Shown piece by piece: positions 1 through 6,417 of a DNA stretch of 24,372 nt. The notes beneath the pieces were generated by a model. That model had not been told where the DNA came from, searched no databases, and saw nothing but the letters and a program-made list of their open reading frames with translations. This stretch comes from CAWHNT01 sp963830775 (GTDB lineage Bacteria > Pseudomonadota > Alphaproteobacteria > Geminicoccales > Geminicoccaceae): positions 1-24,372 of the forward strand of contig CAWHNT010000017.1 of assembly GCA_963830775.1 (NCBI GenBank), written 5' to 3'. Numbering within the stretch: position 1 is the stretch's first letter; every line of letters begins with the position of its first letter. A program made the position numbers and the translations under genes.

Positions 1-457
1 ACCAGTTCGGTGATCTCGAGCGCTGCATGCTGCGGCCCGGCAACGTCCATAGCGCCGATGACTGGCGCTCCGTCCTGGTGCCGGTGATCGCCCGCTATCG
101 CGGCCGGGGCCTTGTTCTCTATTTCCGCGGCGACGCCGCGTTCGCCAAGCCCGAGCTCTACGAGCTGCTCGAGGCCGAGGGCATGGGGTATGCCATCCGC
201 CTACCGGCCAATGCGGTGCTGCAGGAGCGGATCGGGCACCTGCTGACCCGGCCTGTCGGCCGCCCGCCGAGGAAGCCGCAGCTGTTCCACGCCAGCTTCA
301 GCTACCAGGCCCAGAGCTGGACCAAGCCGCGTCGGGTGGTGGCCAAGGTCGAGTGGCACCAGGGTGAGCTCTACCCGCGCGTCGGCTTCATCGTCACCAA
401 CCTGACCCGGCCGGCAAAGCGGGTGGTCAAGTTCTACAACGGCCGCGGTACGGCGGA
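1..457 (+). pseudogene. IS1380 transposase, central fragment (left copy)
   Basis: This frame is open from position 3 and encodes the middle of an IS1380-family DDE transposase. It includes the second catalytic-Asp region (YFRGDAAFAKPELYELLEA) and the start of the Y-R-E-K motif (FYNGRGTA). Family homology stops at 457, where element 1 begins. The frame happens to stay open antisense to the recombinase until about 1163, but that extension is not transposase-like. The N-terminal part, including the first catalytic Asp, lies outside the window and is visible in the right-hand copy. Compared with that copy it has L for V and K for E at two positions (PQLFHA, RPAKRV). It cannot make a working transposase because the catalytic Glu lies beyond the insertion. 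Confidence 0.9.
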
Positions 458-479
458 CATCTACCAGGCATCATGCGTC

Positions 480-2597
480 TCAAGAGTCAGGTCCGGGCAG
501 TGGTGGCGGGCAGGACGGTTGGCCCGATGGGCTCGCCGGGCGGAGCGCCTGCAAGCGCTTGAGTTCGTCGGCGCCGGCCATGACCAGCCAAATGGGCCGC
601 CCCTGATCCGTCACCGCGCGGCGCGCTTGCAGCAAGCCGCGCCGAAGCCAGCGATACACCGACGGGTAAGGCATCGCCAGGCGCACCGCCAGTTCCAGGA
701 GCGTCAACTCTGTGGCCGCTTGCCGTTCGACTATGCGGGATGGTGCATGCCGGGCCTTGGGCGGCACGCCTTGCCCCCCGAGCAGCCGGCGCACCATGGC
801 GGCGGTGAACGTCGCGCGCCGCTTCGGCGGGCGCCAGCCTTCGTGGTTGAGGGCCGCGGCGATCGCCGGTGCCGACAAGCCCGTCGCGTGCAGGCCGCCG
901 ATCCGTTCCAGCAGCGCCTGCCAGGTGCTCAGTTGCACCAGCTGCTTGACCGGACGGGTCAGCACATGGCCGGTGCGCACGCCCCCGGCCCAGTGGCAAG
1001 TCACCGCTACCCGCTCGCTCGCGCCCTCGACCGTGGCCACGACCCGCTCCAAGAGCAGCCGTGCGATCGCCTGCCGGTCGCAAGCGGTGGTCGTCGGCGC
1101 GTGCCACAAGGCCGGGATGTCCTCGGTCAGCTGGTGGATCGTCGCCAGCTCCGCTGCGGTTAGCGGCAGCGGCTGAGAGGCGATGAACCGTTCGTGCTCG
1201 GCCTGAAGACGCAGCTCGTCGGCCAGGGCCTGCTCCCATTGCCGCTCCAGGGTCCGGGCAACCAGCCGGTTCTCCGGCTCCACCGCGTCGAACTGCCGGC
1301 GGGCCCGCTCGGCCTCGTAGCGGGCGCGCTCGAGACGCTGGTGCCACTGGCGCTTCAGTGCCGTACGCTCCAGCTCGACATCCTCGGCCAGCTGCAGGCT
1401 CGCCACTACCGCGGCCGGCGACAGGGCCTGCACGATCAGCGCGCCGACCAGCGCATCCAAGCAGCGGCCACTGAAAGACTGGCACGCGGCGCCGCCATAG
1501 TTCACCGCCTCGCGCGAACAGGCGTAACGCAGGCAGCGTCCGCCTTGCGGGTAGAGGGTCACCATGCGCCGACCGCAGCGTCCGCACACCAGCAGACCTG
1601 TCAACAGCGAAGGGCCGCCACGCGGCACACCGGCATGCTGAGCGCGGTTCGCGGTCACCTGGGCGCAGTTTCGCGCGTGATCCTCCCAGCTGATGTAGGC
1701 GGGCCAGCGGTCCCTGAGCAGCACCATGCCGCCGGACTCCCGCTTGATCCGTCCGGAACCGGGATGCCCCGGGCGTTGGCGGCGCGGATCGATCACGCGC
1801 CGGCCATAGACATACGCCCCGGCATAGGCCGGGTTGGTCAGCATCTCCTTGAGCGTGTAGCGGTTCGGGTGGCGCCAGACGAGCTCACCCTTGGCCGGCC
1901 CGCCGCGGAGCCGATAGGGCAGCTGGATGTCATGTGCCGCAAGGTAGACCAGCACACCGTTGATCGTGCGCCGCTGCTCGAACAGGGCGAAGACCAGCCG
2001 GATGACGGCCTGCACCTGCGCGTCCGGATCGAGCGCGACCTCGCCCGAGGGCCGCCGCACATAGCCACGCGGCAAGTTGAAGAACAACGCGCCGCGCTCG
2101 GCTTTGGCCTGACGGCCGGCGTGCATCCGGCTCTTGAGGATGTGCAGCTCGGCCTCACTCATCGTGCCTTTGAGCCCGAGCAGCAGACGATCATTGTAGG
2201 CCGCCGGGTCGAGGACGCCATCGCTGTCGGCGATGAGGGTGTCGAACAGAGCGCAAATCTCGAGTAGCTGATGCCAGTCGCGACAGGAGCGAGCGAGCCG
2301 GGACATCTCGACCCCGAGCACCAGGCCGACGTGGCCGAGGCCGACCTCGGCGACCAGCCGCTGAAACCCCGGCCTGGCCTCGGCCGAGCTGCCGGACCGG
2401 CCCAGGTCGTCGTCGATGACCACGATCCGCTCGCGCGCCCACCCGAGCTGCTGGGCGCGTTCGGCCAGGGCGTATTGCAGCCGGGTCGACTCCGGATGCC
2501 TGCCGACCTGCTGCAAGGTCGACTGGCGGATATAGACGACGGCGAGCCGATCACGATGACGGCCTTGGATCTTGTCGGTGATGGCCGGGCGCGGCAT
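480..2597 (-). CDS. Large serine recombinase (element 1, left copy), 705 aa
   Basis: This is a large serine recombinase, which would cut and rejoin DNA through a phosphoserine intermediate to insert and excise its own element. The N-terminal resolvase domain (about residues 18-165) has the nucleophile Ser26 in YIRQS and the downstream conserved stretches IDDDLGRSG, MSRLAR and GLKGTMSEAE. A recombinase DNA-binding domain (about 175-300) is followed by a Cys-rich zinc-ribbon segment (C338, C341, C360, C372), a charged coiled coil (about 405-475), and a C-terminal helix-turn-helix-like segment (AVRLAMPYPSVYRWLRRGLL). That last extension is unusual and resembles an excisionase or MerR-type reader. 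The ORF is intact. It differs from the right copy at five residues: T333, K415, H419, G675 and D704 here, against A, Q, R, D and N there. Confidence 0.95.
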   Translation of the reverse strand: MPRPAITDKIQGRHRDRLAVVYIRQSTLQQVGRHPESTRLQYALAERAQQLGWARERIVVIDDDLGRSGSSAEARPGFQRLVAEVGLGHVGLVLGVEMSRLARSCRDWHQLLEICALFDTLIADSDGVLDPAAYNDRLLLGLKGTMSEAELHILKSRMHAGRQAKAERGALFFNLPRGYVRRPSGEVALDPDAQVQAVIRLVFALFEQRRTINGVLVYLAAHDIQLPYRLRGGPAKGELVWRHPNRYTLKEMLTNPAYAGAYVYGRRVIDPRRQRPGHPGSGRIKRESGGMVLLRDRWPAYISWEDHARNCAQVTANRAQHAGVPRGGPSLLTGLLVCGRCGRRMVTLYPQGGRCLRYACSREAVNYGGAACQSFSGRCLDALVGALIVQALSPAAVVASLQLAEDVELERTALKRQWHQRLERARYEAERARRQFDAVEPENRLVARTLERQWEQALADELRLQAEHERFIASQPLPLTAAELATIHQLTEDIPALWHAPTTTACDRQAIARLLLERVVATVEGASERVAVTCHWAGGVRTGHVLTRPVKQLVQLSTWQALLERIGGLHATGLSAPAIAAALNHEGWRPPKRRATFTAAMVRRLLGGQGVPPKARHAPSRIVERQAATELTLLELAVRLAMPYPSVYRWLRRGLLQARRAVTDQGRPIWLVMAGADELKRLQALRPASPSGQPSCPPPLPGPDS

Positions 2598-2748
2598 CGG
2601 GCTGCTCCTCGCCCGGCTCAGTGACCGCGGCGGCGCGTGCGGGCTCCAGCCGGCGCCAGGCCAGCCGGCCGATCAGCACCGCCAGCCTGCGACGGCGATC
2701 CGCTGGTAGGTTCCGCCAGATCGGCGGCGGAGAAGTCGAGGGAGGCAT
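2551..2748 (-). CDS. Small ORF overlapping the recombinase start (element 1, left copy)
   Basis: This 65-codon ORF ends 46 nt inside the recombinase gene, an arrangement that suggests translational coupling. It encodes a basic, helix-prone segment (WRNLPADRRRRLAVLIGRL) followed by a polar tail. I recognise no named family. Element 2 has a small ORF in the same relative place with a loosely similar pattern of leucines, which argues for function. A competing frame at 2618-2818 (MDETPRVGHTALLALAHWLQ at its start) also looks protein-like, and the two may be pieces of one frameshifted gene. The start chosen is the Met inside a longer open frame that reaches 2844. Confidence 0.4.
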   Translation of the reverse strand: MPPSTSPPPIWRNLPADRRRRLAVLIGRLAWRRLEPARAAAVTEPGEEQPDAAPGHHRQDPRPSS

Positions 2749-2856
2749 GGCGACGTCGCTGCAGCCAGTGCGCCAACGCCAACAGGGCCGTGTGACCCAC
2801 GCGTGGCGTCTCGTCCAACGACGAGTGCTCTTCAGACGTTCCAACGGGGGTGGATG

Positions 2857-3183
2857 GAGCAGTGGATCAAAGAAGGCAAGCTGGCGCTGCGCTGGACCCG
2901 GCTGTCCTGCCGTGCCTTCCGCGACAACGCGGTGCGCCTCCAGCTGTTCGCGCTTGCCTACAACCTGGCCAACTTCCTGCGCAGCCTGGCGCTGCCCCGT
3001 GAGGTGGCGCAGTGGTCATTGACCACGCTGCGCGAGAAGCTGGTGAAGATCGGCGCCCGGATCGTGCGGCACGGCCGTTATGTCGTCTTCCAGCTGGCCG
3101 AGGTGGCGGTGCCGCGAGGGTTGTTCGCTGCGATCCTGCGCCGGATCGACCGCCTGCGAGGACCGCCGGTGGCAGCCGCCTGA
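2857..3183 (+). pseudogene. IS1380 transposase, C-terminal fragment (left copy)
   Basis: This is the C-terminal 108 codons of the IS1380 transposase, beginning exactly at the Glu of the Y-(2)-R-(3)-E-(6)-K signature: E, then QWIKEG, then K. It continues through LRWTRLSCRAF and the helical LQLFALAYNLANFLRSLALP to the stop at 3181-3183. Joined to the N-terminal piece seen in the right copy it restores a protein of about 451 aa, normal for the family. An open frame from the end of element 1 runs into this piece without a stop, but no plausible signals for its own expression are evident. Bases 3184-3399 downstream look non-coding and lead to the IS end. Confidence 0.9.
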
Positions 3184-3401
3184 CAGGAGCGGACCAGGGG
3201 GCGGCCAGAGCCGAAGGGAGAACCATGCGCCGAGATCGACCAGGGGCATCAAAACAGCCCGGGTCGGCCCGCGGATCTCGGGTCCGGTGGCCCCCCGCAC
3301 ACGGGATCCGCCCTCAACCATGCGCGCCGATTGACTGGGAAGCGGTGGCGGAGCAGGGTTCCGGGCGGTAGCCGAGCCCATCCGGGCAATGTCGGCTTAC
3401 G

Positions 3402-3423
3402 CCCCCGTCCACGCTAACGGGGG
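3402..3423. terminator. Hairpin just outside the IS1380 end
   Basis: CCCCCGT and ACGGGGG form a perfect 7-bp GC-rich stem around an 8-nt loop, directly between the IS1380 end and the glycosyltransferase gene. There is no T-run after it, so it is only a weak terminator candidate. Confidence 0.35.
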
Positions 3424-3479
3424 AGGCTCACCTTGCGACAAATTTGATGGCTCTGAACTCGGATGGGAGCACAAGTAAA

Positions 3480-4643
3480 ATGCAAAATAATCGAATAAAC
3501 GTGCTACATGTTCTAGAGGACGGTGGCATGTGTGGGATCGAAACATTCGTAATAATGTTAGCAAGAACGCAACTCCGTGAAGGCCGCGTGCACCCGAGTA
3601 TCGCTGCATCATTGAAATCTAGGAAAGAGCTGATGCAACTCGCTCAACATGAAGGTATTCCATTTTTTGAGCTTCTGTCTTCGCACAACTCCAGTTTTAC
3701 AATATATCGCAAAATTCACTCTGCCTACATTCGCGCATGCCGGATTATAAAGATTAGTAGATTGCTACGCCAATCGGATATTCTTCATATGCATCCAGTT
3801 GCATTCGGAGGGATAAATGCATTTCTGTCAGCAATACTTGCGCGTCCGGCTGGAATTATCGTCACACATCACGCAACGATTCGATGGCAGGAGCAAATCA
3901 AGTCCCGGCGGCGCGCTTCTGCGCTTGCTTTCCAACTCGAGAAATATATTAAAGCACAAACAATAATGCCGTATTCCGAGGCCTCCACCGAGGTTTGCGA
4001 CCGTGGCATCCCAGCCAGCCGGGTTCACACAATTCCGTTTTGCGTAGACTTTCATGCGTTTGCTTCTCGAAAGTCGAATTCAGGGCGACGATCTTGTTTT
4101 CGCATTATAATGTTGGCGCGATTGGTTCCTGGAAAAGGTCATTTAGAACTACTAAGAGCAGTTGCATCGATACGGCGGGAGCAAGATGATATAGAACTAA
4201 TCTTTGCAGGCTCTGGACCGCTGCACAACGACATTGAGTTAGAAGCTAAGCGCTTGAGGTTGTCGCACAGACTGACTTTATTGGGACATAAGCCAAACAC
4301 TATTGTACCAGAACTTCTTGAACAGGCTGATGCTCTAGCGCTTCCAAGTTACTACCTTTCTGAGACGTTCCCAATATCTATACTTGAGGCTATGGCCGCA
4401 GGTTTGCCCGTTATAGGAAGTCGATGGTTTGGTATACCAGATATTATTTTAGATGGAGTAACTGGAATTATAGTGGAGCCGAAGGACGTAGAAGGTTTGG
4501 CAGCGGCAATCGAAACTCTTGCTTCAGACCCTAAGAAGGCAGAGCATATGGGGAGAATGGGACAGAAACACGCGAGAGATCATTTCTCTTCAGATCAGAT
4601 TTCTCAGATTTACGAAAGTTTGTATCGGCAGCAAATTACGTGA
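3480..4643 (+). CDS. GT4-family glycosyltransferase
   Basis: This is a retaining GT-B glycosyltransferase of the GT4 type, likely transferring a sugar from a nucleotide-sugar donor during polysaccharide or lipopolysaccharide assembly at the inner membrane. The N-terminal loop LHVLEDGGMCGIETF matches the acceptor-side Gly-rich loop. In the donor domain are ARLVPGKGHLELLRA, IFAGSGP and the E-x7-E motif ETFPISILE (about residues 295-303), followed by AMAAGLPVIGS. I prefer the ATG at 3480 because GGGAG lies 10 nt upstream; an in-frame ATG at 3444 adds 12 residues but has no clear ribosome site. The gene is visibly AT-rich against GC-rich surroundings and stands alone, so it is probably a transferred fragment of a surface-polysaccharide cluster. 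Donor and acceptor cannot be told from sequence. Confidence 0.9.
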   Translation: MQNNRINVLHVLEDGGMCGIETFVIMLARTQLREGRVHPSIAASLKSRKELMQLAQHEGIPFFELLSSHNSSFTIYRKIHSAYIRACRIIKISRLLRQSDILHMHPVAFGGINAFLSAILARPAGIIVTHHATIRWQEQIKSRRRASALAFQLEKYIKAQTIMPYSEASTEVCDRGIPASRVHTIPFCVDFHAFASRKSNSGRRSCFRIIMLARLVPGKGHLELLRAVASIRREQDDIELIFAGSGPLHNDIELEAKRLRLSHRLTLLGHKPNTIVPELLEQADALALPSYYLSETFPISILEAMAAGLPVIGSRWFGIPDIILDGVTGIIVEPKDVEGLAAAIETLASDPKKAEHMGRMGQKHARDHFSSDQISQIYESLYRQQIT

Positions 4644-4667
4644 TTGTAAGACATTAGTGCACCTGTT

Positions 4668-4766
4668 TTAACGCTTGATATCTGACGAATTTTCCCGGTG
4701 ATGTGCTCCGGCCTTGGCCCAGACAAAGAGCTTCGGGTGGCCGTTGGTCTGGGCGAGGTGGCGGTT
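4668..4766 (-). pseudogene. IS630-family transposase, C-terminal remnant
   Basis: Read on the minus strand, this segment encodes about 30 residues (HLAQTNGHPKLFVWAKA, then a short tail and stop). The pattern resembles the N-x-x-P-x-x-F-x-W-x-K end of IS630-family transposases. A stop codon lies immediately upstream, so only this tail survives. From 4767 to 5020 I see no supportable gene; part of it is probably the 5' non-coding end of the IS481 that follows. Confidence 0.5.
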
Positions 4767-5020
4767 GATCGGTATTCATCCGGTGAAGTTTCCAATTATG
4801 TGGGGACGGGAGGCCGAATTCGCACTCAAACAGGCTTTGAGAGCTGCTGGCGCGGGATACGCGCCTTCGTAGGATCGGGCGAGGGTAGCATCTTTTCCAG
4901 TCGCATCACTAGCTGTCTAGCCGCGGAACGTTATTGGGACCAGGCGCGTTGGGCGGTCGAGGTTTACGCCTGGCGCTTCGAGGGCTTGGAACGAGCGCCG
5001 CTGGCGAGGGGAGCGGCCTG

Positions 5021-6000
5021 ATGCTCGCGATCCACCCGAACGCCCGCACCACCCCGGCCGTGCGTGCCGAGATCGCCCGCTCGGGCGAGCCCACCGGCGT
5101 GCTGGCCGAGCGCTACGGCGTCTCCACCGAGACCGTCCGCAAGTGGCGCAAGCGCGGGCCCGGGGACTGCCGGGACCGCTCCAGCCGCCCGCGCAAGCTG
5201 CCCTGGAAGGCGAGCGAGGAGGAGCGCGCCGTGGTCTGCGCGCTGCGCCGCGCCACCGGCTTCCCGCTCGACGACCTCACCTTCGTCGTCGCCCACTTCC
5301 TGCCGCACCTCGACCGGGACAGCGTCTACCGCATCCTCAAGGCCGAGGGCCTGGGCGCCGCCGCCGCCGGCGCCCGAGCGGGCCGCGGCCGAGTTCAAGG
5401 AGTACGAGCTCGGCTTCGTGCACATGGACGTGAAGCACCTGCCCAAGCTGCGCACCGCGGACGGCGAGTGGCGCAAGCGGTTCCTGTTCGTGGCCATCGA
5501 CCGCCGCTCGCGCTCGGTCCACCTCGCGGTCAAGGACGAGGAGACCGAGGCCAGCGCCCGGGCCTTCCTCGAGGAGGCGCTCGCGGCCTTCCCCTTCCGC
5601 GTCACCCGCATGCTGACCGACCGCGGCTCCTGCTTCACGGCCGAGGGCTTCGAGCGGCTCTGCCGCGAGCTCGGCGTCGAGCACCGGAAGACACGGCCCT
5701 ACACGTCGCGCACGAACGGGATGGCGGAGCGCTTCAACGGCCGGGTCCAGCGCGAGGTGCTCGGCATCACGGTCGCCAGCCACCGCGACCTGGAGCGGCT
5801 GCTGGCCGGCTTCAACTCGGCCTACAACGCCCGCCGGCAACGCGTGCTGGGCGGCCGCTCGCCCGAGGAGGTCGTCCGCGAGCGCCTGGCGCGGGAACGG
5901 AGCCTCGCCAACCCCGCTTATCGGCCACCGCCCGATCCTTGCGTCCTGCCCAAGGCCATGCTGGTCGTCGAGCGCGCCAAGGACGTCTCGCAGCCAGACA
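5021..6000 (+). pseudogene. IS481-family transposase, frameshifted
   Basis: This is a DDE transposase of the IS481 type. The first frame, from ATG 5021, has an N-terminal helix-turn-helix (LAERYGVSTETVRKWRKR) and runs through HFLPHLDRDSVYRILKAEGL. Within a GCC-repeat tract (about 5357-5375) the frame changes. The catalytic core continues in the +1 frame with HMDVKHLPKL (first Asp), LTDRGSCFTAEGF (second Asp) and NGMAERFNGRVQRE (Glu), ending near AKDVSQPDN. The complete gene is present except for that one shift in a slippage-prone tract, which could be real or a sequencing error. The end is approximate because the open frame continues to 6077 in non-family sequence. Confidence 0.85.
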
Positions 6001-6063
6001 ATGTCCTTCGACGGGGATCGCGCCGGATCGCCGGCGCCGAGCCCCAGACATGGGAGACGAGCC

Positions 6064-6126
6064 GTGGACGAGGATAGGGCGGTGTGCGTCGGGCTCGACA
6101 CGCACAAGGCCAGGATCGCGGTGCCG
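6064..6126 (+). pseudogene. IS110-family transposase, N-terminal fragment
   Basis: About 20 codons beginning GTG at 6064 encode VCVGLDTHKARIAV, which matches the N-terminal RuvC-like start (G-x-D-x-H/S-K) of IS110 transposases. The match stops at about 6126, where the same frame enters IS66 tnpA sequence. Confidence 0.6.
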
Positions 6127-6242
6127 GCTCCATCCGGGCTGATCGAGGCCGAGTTGGCGGGCGGCCGACCGGGTGCGGATCTCGGGCGCTCCCGATCCGG
6201 CGGTGGTCGCGGCGGCGTTGCGAGCCCTGGTCGGGCGATGAT
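6127..6242 (+). pseudogene. tnpA: IS66 tnpA, C-terminal remnant
   Basis: After allowing one extra base in the run near 6168, this encodes the last part of an IS66 TnpA: SGLIEAELAGGR, then RVRISGAPDPAVVAAALRAL and VGR. Its TGA overlaps the ATG of tnpB at 6238, the usual coupling in IS66. The 5' part of tnpA and the left IS66 end are missing, replaced by an IS110 fragment. Confidence 0.65.
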
Positions 6243-6393
6243 CCCGTTCCCGGGCGGGGCGCGGGTGTGGCTCGCCACCGGCCGCACCGATATGCGCAAA
6301 GGCATGAACGGGCTGGCGCTCCAGGTCCAGGAGGTGCTCAAGCGCGATCCGCACTCGGGCCATCTTTTTGTCTTCCGCGGCCGGCGCGGCGAT
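6238..6393 (+). pseudogene. tnpB: IS66 tnpB, 5' half
   Basis: This encodes the start of the small IS66 accessory protein TnpB: WLATGRTDMRKGMNGLALQV, then HLFVFRGRRGD. Homology stops at the Asp codon (6391-6393) and resumes at 9005, so the gene was cut by element 2. The rejoined protein reads FRGRRGD then LLKILWHDTQGMCLF, as expected for the family. Confidence 0.9.
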
Positions 6394-6417
6394 TGCGCGA
6401 CATAGTGCATCCCTGGA

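Larger units (their letters stand above)
456..2857 (-). mobile_element. Serine-recombinase element 1, left copy (about 2.4 kb)
   Basis: The element interrupts the IS1380 transposase between the Ala and Glu codons of GTA|EQWIKEGK. The bases GGA occur at both junctions (455-457 and 2856-2858) and once in the rejoined target, so recombination took place within GGA. Its ends form an imperfect inverted repeat of about 30 bp. Reading inward, the left end has CATCTACC followed by CGTCTCAAGAG and the right end has CATCCACC followed by CGTCTGAAGAG, at the same spacing. It carries one large serine recombinase, whose stop codon lies about 23 nt from the left junction, and one or two small ORFs upstream. 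No other cargo is seen. Confidence 0.85.
1..3399 (+). mobile_element. IS1380-family element interrupted by serine-recombinase element 1 (left copy, 5' end outside window)
   Basis: The flanks of the recombinase element rejoin into one IS1380 transposase reading frame, and the sequence matches the right-hand inverted copy base for base apart from scattered substitutions. Across most of the arm a left position plus its right counterpart equals 22264. Identity with the right copy stops after 3399, which I take as the outer end of the IS. The copies differ by one base near 3277, where the left has an extra C. The true start of this copy lies before the window. The terminal repeat near the end (CCGGATGGGCTCGG on the complement) resembles CCAGATGCCGCGG at the other end of the right copy, so these are probably imperfect terminal inverted repeats. 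Confidence 0.85.

Noticed and set aside
1194..2267. 357-codon plus-strand ORF (also mirrored at 19997-21070)
   Set aside because: It is antisense to the 705-aa recombinase; its presence in both copies only reflects the duplication.
1..3399. The left compound as an assembly duplicate of the right one
   Set aside because: The arms differ by several substitutions and one indel and have different outer flanks after 3399 and before 18866, so they look like genuine separate copies, though reads should confirm it.
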